Source: Bacillota bacterium (GTDB taxonomy: Bacteria; Bacillota; Clostridia; Christensenellales; SZUA-584). From it: a stretch of DNA of 64,000 bases. The notes below the pieces were generated by a model. The model searched no databases. It had not been told where the DNA came from and saw only the letters and a list, made by a program, of their open reading frames with translations. The translations under genes were made by a program, and so were the position numbers. Positions 1-8,756 of this stretch are shown here, piece by piece (positions within the stretch are counted from its first letter, which is position 1; each line of letters starts with the position of its first letter). Where the stretch lies: the NCBI GenBank assembly GCA_023399095.1, contig JAEWQS010000040.1, forward strand, positions 1 to 64,000. Direction: 5' to 3'.

Positions 1-461
1 ATGCAGCTGTTGACCTCCGTTTCAGAGAGCAGCTTCATATCGCTTTTCACGCCCAACCTTTGCGCGCGTAAGCGTATCTGCCGCAGCGATTCTTCGCCCG
101 ACACATACAGCACACGCTTGCCCGACCTTGCAAGAGAATCCGCCACCTGCAAAAACAACGTGGATTTGCCGATGCCCGGCTCACCGCCCGCCAGCACCAC
201 CGAGCCTTCCACCACACCAGCGCCCAGCACTCTGTCCAGCTCAGCATAGCCCGTTGTCCACCGCGCGGTGTCTTCCATGGAGACATCCTTTAGCAGCACC
301 GCCTGTTCACCCTGACGCACAATACCCGCGCTTTTCACAGGCGCAGATAGCGTGATCTCTTCAAGCGTGTTCCACTCCTTGCAAGTGGGGCACTGCCCCA
401 GCCATCTCGCGCACTGATAGCCGCATTCGCCGCAGACATACGCCGTTTTTTCTTTCGCCAA
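1..461 (-). CDS. radA: DNA repair protein RadA/Sms, N-terminal part (truncated by window edge)
   Basis: RadA is a RecA-like ATPase that drives branch migration during recombinational repair. The visible 153 codons start at a TTG preceded by AAAGGAGG. They begin with the four-cysteine zinc finger (CGECGY, then CPTC), followed by a linker and the RadA core with the Walker A segment GGEPGIGKST and then VSGEES. The downstream KNRFG and Lon-like regions lie beyond the left edge, so the gene is cut by the window and not broken. No other start fits, because the zinc finger sits right after this TTG. The identification is firm. Confidence 0.95.
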   Translation of the reverse strand, partial: MAKEKTAYVCGECGYQCARWLGQCPTCKEWNTLEEITLSAPVKSAGIVRQGEQAVLLKDVSMEDTARWTTGYAELDRVLGAGVVEGSVVLAGGEPGIGKSTLFLQVADSLARSGKRVLYVSGEESLRQIRLRAQRLGVKSDMKLLSETEVNSC

Positions 462-564
462 ACCGGGCCTCCTTTGATATAAAAACGTGATTTCTATGAT
501 TCTTTATAACCTTGCCATTATTATATATGCTTTTAACGTTTTCGCAACAGGCGTATTGACAATG

Positions 565-598
565 AAAAACAGCCTCAACCGGTAAGCTAAAGGCTGTT
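565..598 (-). terminator. Rho-independent terminator after the EF-hand protein gene
   Basis: Read on the minus strand, AACAGCCT pairs with AGGCTGTT across a 15-base loop and is followed by TTTCATTG. It lies about 25 bases past the stop codon of the EF-hand protein gene. The U tract is short, so termination may be moderate. Confidence 0.6.
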
Positions 599-622
599 CA
601 ATATAAGAAAATGTTGTGTTCC

Positions 623-1639
623 CTAAATGATAAGGTCGATATGATGGATGGTGCCCACAGCGCCGTTTTCCTTAAGGAATATCGAGCTGCTCTTCATCTC
701 ACCGTATTCATCCGCCATATCCTTGATTTCAAACTGTGTGCTCACGTCGTTTAAGTATATCGCACCAATCCCCACATCACCCAGCTTGAATAGCGTTTTT
801 TCTCCATCTTGCGACATCATCAGCACCGCAAGCTGCCCGAACACCTCATCCGATTCATCAATCCAGCCGTTTTTGTCCGTGTCGTATGCACGAAGCTCGG
901 AGAATCCGTCACCGCTGGCAGGCCCGAAAAACTCGCTGCCGTCGTTGATTTCGCCGTCGCCGTTCTTATCCAGCGCGAGGAAACCGCTGTTGCCTGTCGC
1001 GAAGGAGATGTTTTCTGTTTTACCGTCCGCATTCAGATCAAACACCTGCTTTGTGGTGCTCAGCGTGGGCGTCCCCCCGTCCAGCACAACCACCAAAGGA
1101 TCAACCTTGGCACTGCCCATTCGGATACTTAGATTCGTTTGTTCATAATATTCGCGAGACATGGAGAAATTCATGTCAAAGGCAATGGTGCGACCATCGG
1201 CTGTTTTCACATATCCGCCCGAATTGAAGCTCACGCTTTCCTTTTCGACTTTCACTTCCTGATAATCGTAAGCGAGTCCCCAGCCTTGTGAGCCACCCGT
1301 TCCCGATACGTTGATACTGATTTGCGGATGACTCTTTTTTGACAGCTCGGCTGCCGCGTCTTTGAACTTGATACGCTTGCCCGTGAGCGCAAAAACAAGT
1401 GATTCAATGAGCTTGATACGGGTATCCTTGTTTTGCTGTTCAATCGATTCGATATCCTCACCCAGACATGTTTTCTCCGTTGTGAATTGAAATGTTTTCG
1501 CCTGAATGTCGACAATGAAAGCCGACTCTTCCTCACTGCTGTTGCTGCCAGCCCACACATTGAGGCTTTCAGAGACGTTTTCTTCTTTCACCAAGCTGTG
1601 TGAGCTGCTTTGCGTCACACCATAACTATCGATTTTCAT
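623..1639 (-). CDS. EF-hand calcium-binding-type protein of unknown function
   Basis: The product is 338 residues with the start chosen at ATG 1639, which has AAGGAGG seven bases upstream; a longer reading adds 24 residues without a ribosome site. The N-terminal 190 residues match nothing I recognise. Three calcium-binding loops follow, near residues 201 (DLNADGKTEN), 224 (DKNGDGEINDGSE) and 253 (DTDKNGWIDESDE). The spacing and the ELFG-like FFGP motif resemble large secreted repeat proteins. There is no signal peptide or membrane segment. The gene stands alone between radA and an azoreductase gene, with its own terminator. Calcium binding is inferred; any cellular role is unknown. Confidence 0.75.
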   Translation of the reverse strand: MKIDSYGVTQSSSHSLVKEENVSESLNVWAGSNSSEEESAFIVDIQAKTFQFTTEKTCLGEDIESIEQQNKDTRIKLIESLVFALTGKRIKFKDAAAELSKKSHPQISINVSGTGGSQGWGLAYDYQEVKVEKESVSFNSGGYVKTADGRTIAFDMNFSMSREYYEQTNLSIRMGSAKVDPLVVVLDGGTPTLSTTKQVFDLNADGKTENISFATGNSGFLALDKNGDGEINDGSEFFGPASGDGFSELRAYDTDKNGWIDESDEVFGQLAVLMMSQDGEKTLFKLGDVGIGAIYLNDVSTQFEIKDMADEYGEMKSSSIFLKENGAVGTIHHIDLII

Positions 1640-1779
1640 ATGCGGCCTCCTTGCCAATAAAAATCCTACAAAGGGTATACCTTTATTGTTTATATCGGCA
1701 TTATTTTTCATATCTTAACAGCTTTGATAAAATAGATACAAAAATCGCATATATTAAGACTGAATTCATCTCAACATCA

Positions 1780-2421
1780 TCAGACAGAAAGGATAATGTC
1801 GTCGATTTTTTTCATCGCATGGTCAATTGCCTCCTGACGTTCTTCATCACTCGTCCCCGTACCGTCAACCAAAAGCTCCTCAAAACGGCTAATGCCGATA
1901 AATCGCATGACATCGTGCACATAATTAAGCCCCTTATTAAGCGCGGGCCGAATCAACCAGGGTATATGAGCTCCCGACGCCTGTACATATATAAAAAGCC
2001 GTGATTTGTTATCAAGCAGCCCATGGGGCTTGTCGTCTCTGAATTCAATCGTTTTACCGGCTTGAATCACACAGTCGATATATTCCTTAACAGGGGCGGG
2101 AAAAGATAGGCTCCACATCGGCGCAGCCAGTATATAAAGGTCGGCATCACGGAATTGATCACAAAGCCGGATGATCTGTTCCACCTCTTTTTGTTCTTCT
2201 TCAGGCAGCCTCTTTCTTTCTTCATCACTGATAATCGTGCTTCTGCCTGCGAAATAGCTGTGTTTCAGCTGCGGGATGTGTTGTTCATATAAATCTAAGC
2301 TTTCAAATTTTATTTCACGATATTTCTCCATTATCCGATTCACAAGCGCCCTCGCCACCGTCCTGCTTGCCGACATGGCCTCAGGTTTTGGATTGGCACT
2401 TATATAAAGCATTCTATTCAT
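1780..2421 (-). CDS. FMN-dependent NADH-azoreductase-like flavoprotein
   Basis: This 213-residue protein has the flavodoxin-like fold of AzoR-type quinone/azo reductases, which pass electrons from NAD(P)H to quinones or azo compounds through FMN. The N-terminal MLYISANPKPEAMSAS segment is the phosphate-binding loop of the flavin, APMWSLSFPAPVKEYID is the typical central region, and SGAHIPW lies near the flavin edge. The ATG at 2421 is preferred over an upstream in-frame start because GAGGAGA sits nine bases before it. The family assignment is good; the natural substrate cannot be read from the sequence. The gene is monocistronic. Confidence 0.85.
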   Translation of the reverse strand: MNRMLYISANPKPEAMSASRTVARALVNRIMEKYREIKFESLDLYEQHIPQLKHSYFAGRSTIISDEERKRLPEEEQKEVEQIIRLCDQFRDADLYILAAPMWSLSFPAPVKEYIDCVIQAGKTIEFRDDKPHGLLDNKSRLFIYVQASGAHIPWLIRPALNKGLNYVHDVMRFIGISRFEELLVDGTGTSDEERQEAIDHAMKKIDDIILSV

Positions 2422-2497
2422 CAAGTTAACTCTCCTCATATTATTTTTCTTAGTTTCCGCGATTTTTTTCTATCTATCCCGCATATCTTTTTTTACA

Positions 2498-2528
2498 TAA
2501 AAAAAGAGCCGCGTTTTTTTCGCGGCTC
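2498..2528 (-). terminator. Rho-independent terminator of the aminotransferase gene
   Basis: On the minus strand GAGCCGCG pairs perfectly with CGCGGCTC around a seven-A loop and is followed by seven T residues. It begins about ten bases after the aminotransferase stop codon, so it closes the lrp-aminotransferase operon. Confidence 0.9.
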
Positions 2529-2538
2529 AAACAATTTT

Positions 2539-3714
2539 TTATTTAAGACTTTCCACAAAGCTTTTGATACGGCTGAGTGCCTCTTTTAGGTTTTCTAACG
2601 ACGATGCGTATGAACAGCGAATGAAGTTATCCACTGTATCCCCAAAAGCCGTTCCCGGCACACAGGCCACCTTTTTCTCATAGAGCAGCCGTTTGCAAAA
2701 TTCATCGGAATTTAATCCCGTCGAGCTGATATTGGGGAAGATATAAAACGCGCCAAGCGGCTCAAAGCACTTTAGTCCCATTTCGTTGAGTGACGTATAC
2801 ATCAGCCGCCTGCGGCGATTGTATTCACCCACCATTTTGTTAACCTGCGGAAAACCATGGCTGCATTCATAGCGCAGTGCCTCCACGCCCGCCTCCTGGC
2901 TCATGGATGCCGCACACAGCATCGAATATTGGTGGATCTTAACCATCGCATCGATGAGCGGCTTGGGACCCGCCGCATATCCGAGCCGAAAGCCCGTCAT
3001 TGCGAACGCCTTGGAAAAACCGCTGATCACAATTGTGCGTTCCTGCATGCCCGGAAGCTGAGCAATCGAAAAATGCTGCTTGTCGTATGAGAGCTCTGCA
3101 TAAACCTCATCCGCAATCACAATCAAGTCGTGCTCGATGATGATATCTGCAATTTTTTCGTAGTCCTCTTTTGTCATGATCGCACCTGTGGGGTTATTGG
3201 GAAACGCAATAATGACAGCCTTGGATTTTTTGGTTATGGCGCTTTTCAGACTTTCGGGCGTGATGCGAAAATCGTCCTCTTCTTTTAAGACCATGGGCAC
3301 AGGCGTGCCGCCCGCAAAGCTGACGCCCGGCATATAGGCCACATACGAAGGCGCAGGGACAATCACCTCGTCACCCGGGTTCATGATGGCACGAAACGCA
3401 AGATCCAGCCCTTCGCTGGCGCCCACTGTCGCCACAATTTGACTGATCTCATAACAAAGGCCAAAACGCATATCAAAATAATCGCGTATGGCTTTGCGAA
3501 GCTCTGTGCTGCCGTGGTTGGATGTGTAGTGCGTGCGGCCTGCCTCCAGCGCATAAATGGCACTTTCACGTATATTCCATGGCGTGTCAAAGTCGGGTTC
3601 GCCCACACCCAAGGAAATGCAGTCCTTCATTTCGCTCGCAATATCAAAAAACTTTCGTATGCCCGACGGGGGCACTTCTTTGACTCTTTCCGATATCCTC
3701 TGTTCCATCGTCAC
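2539..3714 (-). CDS. Class I/II PLP-dependent aminotransferase
   Basis: The 391-residue protein belongs to fold-type I aminotransferases of the aspartate/aromatic group. The cofactor lysine is K235 in SGFSKAFAMTGFRLGY. FPNNPTGA at 171-178 and the DEVY segment at 202-205 bind PLP. It would move the amino group from an amino acid to 2-oxoglutarate; aromatic or branched substrates are plausible but not decidable. It starts at a GTG (3714), overlapping the upstream Lrp gene by four bases, with an ATG two codons later as alternative. Translational coupling to the Lrp-type regulator suggests joint amino-acid control. Confidence 0.9.
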   Translation of the reverse strand: MTMEQRISERVKEVPPSGIRKFFDIASEMKDCISLGVGEPDFDTPWNIRESAIYALEAGRTHYTSNHGSTELRKAIRDYFDMRFGLCYEISQIVATVGASEGLDLAFRAIMNPGDEVIVPAPSYVAYMPGVSFAGGTPVPMVLKEEDDFRITPESLKSAITKKSKAVIIAFPNNPTGAIMTKEDYEKIADIIIEHDLIVIADEVYAELSYDKQHFSIAQLPGMQERTIVISGFSKAFAMTGFRLGYAAGPKPLIDAMVKIHQYSMLCAASMSQEAGVEALRYECSHGFPQVNKMVGEYNRRRRLMYTSLNEMGLKCFEPLGAFYIFPNISSTGLNSDEFCKRLLYEKKVACVPGTAFGDTVDNFIRCSYASSLENLKEALSRIKSFVESLK

Positions 3715-4205
3715 GGCGAGATCACCAGCCTTTCCTCCTGTTCTTTCGTTGTGAGAATCACACCCTGTTCTTTGTATTTTCTCATTATAAAATGTGTGAC
3801 CGTGCTTGATACGCCATCCAGCACTGCAAGCTTTTCAAAGACAAACTGCGAAATCTGCTTCATGCTTTCCGCACGTATCACAACCGAGAGATCGTACGTA
3901 CCGGACATCAGATAAACCGATTTAACCTCAGAAAAGCCATAAATACGCTCCGCAAGATCGTCGTAGCCAAGACCGCGTTTGGGCACGACCTTCACCTCAA
4001 TGAGTGCCTCTGCTTCTTCTTTGTCCACTTTTTCTCTATTCACAATCGCCGTGTATTTGACAATGATCTTTTCCTGCTCCATCATCCGAATCGTTTCTTT
4101 GACCTGCTCAGCCGATGCGCCCGTCATCACGGCCATATCTTCTATGCTGACCTTGGCATCATGCTCCAGCATGTCAAGAATCTCGCAATATAAAGTACTC
4201 CTCAT
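3711..4205 (-). CDS. Lrp/AsnC-family transcriptional regulator
   Basis: The protein has 164 residues: an N-terminal winged helix-turn-helix (about residues 5-50, VSIEDMAVMTGASAEQVKETIRMM) and a C-terminal ligand-sensing domain with the GTYDLSVVI strand typical of the Lrp/AsnC fold. These regulators respond to amino acids and bind DNA as oligomers. GGAGGG lies seven bases before the ATG. It overlaps the aminotransferase by four bases, so it is probably its dedicated, amino-acid-responsive regulator; the same gene pairing is seen in other Firmicutes. No operator was identified. Confidence 0.9.
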   Translation of the reverse strand: MRSTLYCEILDMLEHDAKVSIEDMAVMTGASAEQVKETIRMMEQEKIIVKYTAIVNREKVDKEEAEALIEVKVVPKRGLGYDDLAERIYGFSEVKSVYLMSGTYDLSVVIRAESMKQISQFVFEKLAVLDGVSSTVTHFIMRKYKEQGVILTTKEQEERLVISP

Positions 4206-4301
4206 TGATATACCCTCCGTGCTCTGCGTTATTCTTGGTATTCTACCACTGCTTAATGCAACCCGTCAAACCAAATGTCTTCTTATGTGACCAAGATCAT
4301 A

Positions 4302-4338
4302 ATATAAAAAGCGCCGTACTCGTTTGAGTACAGCGCTT
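4302..4338 (-). terminator. Rho-independent terminator after the zinc-ribbon gene
   Basis: On the minus strand AAGCGCTGTACTC pairs with GAGTACGGCGCTT (one T-G wobble) around AAAC, followed by TTTTATATTATG. It lies 15 bases beyond the stop codon of the zinc-ribbon protein gene. Confidence 0.85.
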
Positions 4339-4353
4339 GTTTGCTGATTAACC

Positions 4354-4635
4354 TTAGTAACGATCTCTTCTTGCTCTGAAGCAATCGCTGCAATAAACAG
4401 GTCTCTCACCCGTGGGCTGGAACGGAACCTTTGTGGTTGCTCCGCATTCCGCACAAGTCGCATTATACATAGGACGATCGCTCGTTCTCTTCTGCTGTTT
4501 TCTTCCTTGGCGGCACTGTTGGCACCTTTTGGGTTCATTCTCGAAACCCTTTTCCCGATAGAATTCCTGCTCAGACGCGGTAAAAACAAAAGGTGAACCG
4601 CAATCTGCACACGTCAGTGTCTTGTCTTCAAACAT
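4354..4635 (-). CDS. Small double zinc-ribbon protein
   Basis: The product has 93 residues and two CxxC...CxxC zinc-ribbon units. The first is CADCGSPF with CQQC, the second is CAECG with CSDC. Between them is a basic linker (GRKQQKR), and a conserved FYREKGF stretch follows the first knuckle. This matches a widespread Firmicutes family annotated only as zinc-ribbon domain protein. The start is the ATG at 4635, placed behind AAGGAGAAGAA; an upstream in-frame start lacks a ribosome site. Zinc and possibly nucleic-acid binding are inferred from family. The gene has its own terminator and no functional partner nearby. Confidence 0.8.
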   Translation of the reverse strand: MFEDKTLTCADCGSPFVFTASEQEFYREKGFENEPKRCQQCRQGRKQQKRTSDRPMYNATCAECGATTKVPFQPTGERPVYCSDCFRARRDRY

Positions 4636-4916
4636 TTCTTCTCCTTTTTTTGTAACCATGGTTCTTAAAGACGAGATGACATTTCTTAATTCCGGGCTTC
4701 ATGTTTTAAAACAAACACACGCGGCTAGAAACTCTTTTCTTCGGCTTCGGACGACCATAGGATTTATATGCAGCGAATCACCACCGCATAAACCTTTATT
4801 TATTTAATCATATCACCAAAAATCACATCCGTCAACACCGCAACCTTTAAATTCACCGAATATAAAGCGGTTTTAACAGATTAACGGCCAAAACACCTTT
4901 TCTATTGCGTCACGGG

Positions 4917-6635
4917 TTAAGTCACCGGCGGCGTATCTGCTGGCGGCGTATCTGCTGGCGGCGTATCCGCTGGCGGGGTTTCCACGGGAATCGAGGGATC
5001 CGGACCATTCACATACACCTGACCCGTATAGGATCTGTACGTGCACTTCTCATAAGTCTCTTTATGCAGTTCATTGCCCTGCAAATCGAGGATATGAATA
5101 TAGGATGTGGCGGAAGTAGAACCGCGTGCCTTTCTGTATTCATGCGATGCACCGGGGGCAATGGGTGTGCCATCGGGTGCTGTCTCGGAGTTATAGTAGA
5201 CCTCCGTTCCCGGTGTTGCGCCCGTGCCGCCTTTGTCGGACGTATATGTCAGTATCACATCACCATAGGTCGCGTCAACAACGGGTGTTCCGTATATCTC
5301 AACCGTGACGTTCTCTTCATCCCTGTTCATGTAACACACAATAAACATCGATGAGGCATTGTTGTTCTTAAGCTTAAGATCAGGGCCGCCGGTACTGATT
5401 GTCGCATCAAGGCCGATCGGTATATAGTCGGAAATAATCGAATGATGCTTAAAATCAGTGATTTCCAGGCCTGACCGTATCGACGCGTTGTACAGCGTAC
5501 TCGAAATCTGGCAGACGCCGCCGCCCGGATCGGGCACGTAAGCACCGCCGCTGATTCCCGCCGCCTCATACCACCCAAGTGATACTTTTCGAGGACCCGC
5601 CGTGTCGTTTACGGACCATTCCACACCAGGAAGCAGCTCTACGCCATTGATTATACCACCCATTTTTGCAACATTCTTTATTCGGTTCGAGTTGTCATGG
5701 TTGCTATAGCTGGACGTCCACGAGGCCACAAGCTGCGTCTGTGCCTTCACCTGTTCCAGCGTAGCCAAGGGCTCAGTCACCTCTGTGGGTGCAGTAATCA
5801 CCGCGCTTAAGTCGCCGTTTTGCACCGCTTCCAGTATCAAAGCCGTCACTGCATCAATGTCCGTCTTCAAACCGCGCTGCTCAGGCGTGTAGAGAAACCG
5901 CGAAATGCTGGCATCCTTGGGGATGTAATCTTTGATATATTTTGTGTTTCTCCAATATTCATAGCGGAATTTATTGGGCATTTCCGCTTCAAGTAATCTC
6001 ACAAGTTGTGGTTCACCAAGCGCATCCTTATCATAGTTTTCGGGATCATACGGCGTTCCATCCGCAAAATAGCCGTTGGGCATAAACACATATGATGCGT
6101 CCTGCGCGGCCACATTGAAGGTGGTTTCATGCGCAGCAAGAGCCGTTTTCACGCTCTGCTCGTCCGCGTTGATGCTCACCTCAAAGTCGATACCGCTTTT
6201 GGCTGATTCGACATCCTCGGTGCGCTGCATAAAATCGCCCGTGCGTCCAAAACCGATGGCCTTGGCAATCACATCCTCATAGTCGGTCGTAAGGCCGACA
6301 GCCTGTGAATCCAAAGTCTTGACTTGACCGCCGATGTCAAATTGCAGCTGAGTATCTCCCATAAGGTTATCAGCAAGGCTTTGCGTGGCTTCGCGAGCCT
6401 GCTCTTCGGTCATGCCCGAAATATCAACGCCGCCGACCGAAACGCCCTGCATCACCGTGTTGTATTCAATGATGCGATCAATGCTGCTCACTTCTGTGTT
6501 TCCAAAATACCAAACAGCAACCGCTCCCAACGCCACAATAAGCACACTCGCAGACACGATTAAGAATATTTTTAACCCTTTTTTATTACTCTTCAGGCCT
6601 TTTTTCGTCACCGATATCGTCGTCTTTTCGGCCAT
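4917..6635 (-). CDS. VanW-family cell-wall protein with PPADT repeat tail
   Basis: The product is 572 residues. A short basic cytoplasmic end precedes one membrane helix (about residues 22-44). YoaR-like putative peptidoglycan-binding domains follow (GVSVGGVDISGMTEEQA and a second copy), then the VanW domain (GGGVCQISSTLYNASIRSG and GLDATISTGGPDL). The tail is three PPADT units ending in PPVT. VanW was first seen in vancomycin-resistance clusters but its reaction is unknown, and no vanHAX-type genes are here, so resistance should not be inferred. GAGGATAAATAA precedes the ATG. A paralogue lies directly upstream in the same direction. Confidence 0.88.
   Translation of the reverse strand: MAEKTTISVTKKGLKSNKKGLKIFLIVSASVLIVALGAVAVWYFGNTEVSSIDRIIEYNTVMQGVSVGGVDISGMTEEQAREATQSLADNLMGDTQLQFDIGGQVKTLDSQAVGLTTDYEDVIAKAIGFGRTGDFMQRTEDVESAKSGIDFEVSINADEQSVKTALAAHETTFNVAAQDASYVFMPNGYFADGTPYDPENYDKDALGEPQLVRLLEAEMPNKFRYEYWRNTKYIKDYIPKDASISRFLYTPEQRGLKTDIDAVTALILEAVQNGDLSAVITAPTEVTEPLATLEQVKAQTQLVASWTSSYSNHDNSNRIKNVAKMGGIINGVELLPGVEWSVNDTAGPRKVSLGWYEAAGISGGAYVPDPGGGVCQISSTLYNASIRSGLEITDFKHHSIISDYIPIGLDATISTGGPDLKLKNNNASSMFIVCYMNRDEENVTVEIYGTPVVDATYGDVILTYTSDKGGTGATPGTEVYYNSETAPDGTPIAPGASHEYRKARGSTSATSYIHILDLQGNELHKETYEKCTYRSYTGQVYVNGPDPSIPVETPPADTPPADTPPADTPPVT
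4930..4977. repeat. Three tandem 15-bp units encoding PPADT
   Basis: A 15-base unit (ggcggcgtatctgct on the plus strand) is repeated three times almost perfectly at the 3' end of the first VanW-family gene. It encodes the proline-rich tail. In-frame units of this kind can expand and contract without breaking the gene. Confidence 0.8.
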
Positions 6636-6742
6636 TTATTTATCCTCCAATAAGCTAGTACAGCTTCTAATATCATATAATATATCGCTGACTTTGTAAA
6701 CCAAATCCATATTCACCCGTATAATCACGAAGCCTATGACAT

Positions 6743-8242
6743 CTATTCGACAGGCGCCGCAGGCACGGTATCAGGGTCCGCCCCGTTCACATAGATAACG
6801 CCTTTAAAGGCTTTGTATGTATCCTTTGAGAAGAACTCAGATTTCACCACATCTCCCGCATCATTAACATACTGCTTGTACACTTCCCAAGTTTGACCAT
6901 CGCGTGACTTCACCCATTCAACAGTTTTACCGGCTCCAATCGGAGCGCCCTCGGGATCTGTGGCCGCATTATAATGGTATTCGGTTTCGGGCGCTTTGTC
7001 AGTTGCCACCAGCGTCGTCTTAAATTCAACTTTATAACCATGCGTCAGCGGCGGCCCATAAACGTTGATAGTCAGTTCCTTCTCCTCTTCATCAAGCACC
7101 GTTTCAATATAAACAGGCATGTCATAAGGATTGGATATCTTTAATTCGGGCCCGCCTGTACTAATCGTTGCATCCATTCCCTTGGGTATGTACGACGAAG
7201 GCCAACTGTGCGCCTTTCTCTCAACAATCGTGAGCTCTGCACGTATGGACGCGTTATAAAGCGTACTTGACACCTGACAGACACCGCCGCCCACCTCCAT
7301 ACGGTATTTACCGTCTGCAATACCCGGCGCGTAAGCCCAGCCAACCGTCTTGACTGTATCATCGTTTCTCGGGCCTGCGGCGTCGTTGATGGACCACGTT
7401 TCACCAGGCTGTATAATGACGCCGTTCACGATCCCCGACATGATGCGGATATTGGTCACACGGTCGGCATTATCGAGACCGCTTTCGTCAAAAGACGATG
7501 TAAAGGTACCAATGAGCTGTGTGTTGGCCTTGAGCGTCGCCACGTCAATGCTCGGGTTTGTGATAATCGCGGGCGCTGCCACCACACCATAATTGCCATT
7601 GTTAATATTATCGCTTATCAGCTTGGCAAACGCCGATGCATCGATATCCACGCCTGTGACCGCTTCAATATACTTGAAACGACCTTCACCTTGCATATCG
7701 TCCAGTATCTCCAGCGTCGCATCCTGCGGCAGCATATCAATCGTGGGTTTGAGTGCGGTCAGCTTTTCTAAAACGACCGTTTCTTGCGCATACATGCCGA
7801 GTTTAAAATCGTAGCCGCTTTCCTGCGCCTGCGCCTTCTGCTCTCTTACCAAAGCGCCGTCGCCAATCTGTCCGAACTTCATCGCTTCCCTGAGTGTATG
7901 ATTGATACTGGAGGTGATTCCAAGATCCTTCGCGCTCAGCGTATATTCACGACCGCCAGCTGTGAAAGTATACGTGAATCCGTCCTCCATTTGCTGCGAA
8001 ACAGACTGAAGTGTATCGTTTGTGAGTGCTTCCTCCATGGTTTGGCCTGAAATATCAACACCCTCTACAGTTACGCCCTGTATAAAATGACCACTCTCCA
8101 TCAATCTGGCTTCGCGTTCTTCAACTGTCATTCCCGCACCGGACAAAAGAAGTATCAACACCACGATCAGCGCAATAATTAATATGCCAAATGCCATAAG
8201 CATCATTTTAAATATCTGGTTATTCCTTGTTCGCCTTTGCAT
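6743..8242 (-). CDS. VanW-family cell-wall protein (paralogue of the following gene)
   Basis: The product is 499 residues with the same plan as its neighbour: an N-terminal membrane helix (about residues 12-34), YoaR-like segments (GVTVEGVDISGQTMEEA), then VanW (NDAAGPRNDD, GGGVCQVSSTLYNASIRAEL, GMDATISTGGPELKI). It ends in YVNGADPD, a sequence shared with the neighbour (YVNGPDPS), but lacks the PPADT tail. GAGGGGGAAC is 11 bases before the ATG. Shared organisation and about 100 bases between the two indicate a tandem duplication followed by clear divergence. The protein is predicted to sit outside the membrane facing peptidoglycan; its reaction is unknown. Confidence 0.88.
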   Translation of the reverse strand: MQRRTRNNQIFKMMLMAFGILIIALIVVLILLLSGAGMTVEEREARLMESGHFIQGVTVEGVDISGQTMEEALTNDTLQSVSQQMEDGFTYTFTAGGREYTLSAKDLGITSSINHTLREAMKFGQIGDGALVREQKAQAQESGYDFKLGMYAQETVVLEKLTALKPTIDMLPQDATLEILDDMQGEGRFKYIEAVTGVDIDASAFAKLISDNINNGNYGVVAAPAIITNPSIDVATLKANTQLIGTFTSSFDESGLDNADRVTNIRIMSGIVNGVIIQPGETWSINDAAGPRNDDTVKTVGWAYAPGIADGKYRMEVGGGVCQVSSTLYNASIRAELTIVERKAHSWPSSYIPKGMDATISTGGPELKISNPYDMPVYIETVLDEEEKELTINVYGPPLTHGYKVEFKTTLVATDKAPETEYHYNAATDPEGAPIGAGKTVEWVKSRDGQTWEVYKQYVNDAGDVVKSEFFSKDTYKAFKGVIYVNGADPDTVPAAPVE

Positions 8243-8357
8243 GCTTTTTGTTCCCCCTCTCGCTATGCAATAACACAGCTAAAGATACAATAAATGAAAG
8301 CCTTTGTAAATACAAAAGCATATATTGTCACTGATTTTACATTTTTGTCATGTGTGA

Positions 8358-8756
8358 TTAATCGATGCTTTTTATTATCTTAATAAAAGCCTTTCTCTGG
8401 CGGGGTCCGTCATATTCGCAAAAATAGATGCTTTGCCATGTGCCAAGAATCAAACGACCGTCTTCAACGATTACGGTGAGTGAAAAACCTGTCATAAGCG
8501 CCTTTGTGTGCGAGTCGGAATTGCCCTCGCCGTGATAGAAACCGCTGTTTGGCACAGCACGCTCCAGTGCGAAAAGCACGTCGCGTTTCACATCGGGATC
8601 GGCGTTCTCATTGATCGAGACACCCGCGGTGGTGTGCGGAACAAATACGGTGACTGTCCCGCTTGTCGCACCGCTTTCCTTAACGGCACGGCTGACCACA
8701 GGCGTGATATCAATAAGCTCACATCTTTGCGAACTGCGAATATCAATTTTTTTCAC
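8358..8756 (-). CDS. yjbQ: YjbQ/UPF0047-family protein
   Basis: This 132-residue protein is a full-length member of the YjbQ (UPF0047) family, with the signature VFVPHTTAGVSINENADPDVKRD and the histidine-rich HGEGNSDSHTKALMTG and GTWQSIYFCEYDGPR. Members have weak thiamine-phosphate synthase activity in vitro, and the physiological role is unsettled. It starts with GTG behind GAGGGATAAAA, and its first 14 bases lie inside the 3' end of rex, so the two are translationally coupled. No thiamine gene is nearby. Confidence 0.9.
   Translation of the reverse strand: MKKIDIRSSQRCELIDITPVVSRAVKESGATSGTVTVFVPHTTAGVSINENADPDVKRDVLFALERAVPNSGFYHGEGNSDSHTKALMTGFSLTVIVEDGRLILGTWQSIYFCEYDGPRQRKAFIKIIKSID

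Noticed and set aside
4917..8242. Vancomycin resistance from VanW-like genes
   Set aside because: VanW domains are widespread in Firmicutes and no vanH, vanA/B-type ligase, vanX or vanRS genes are present.
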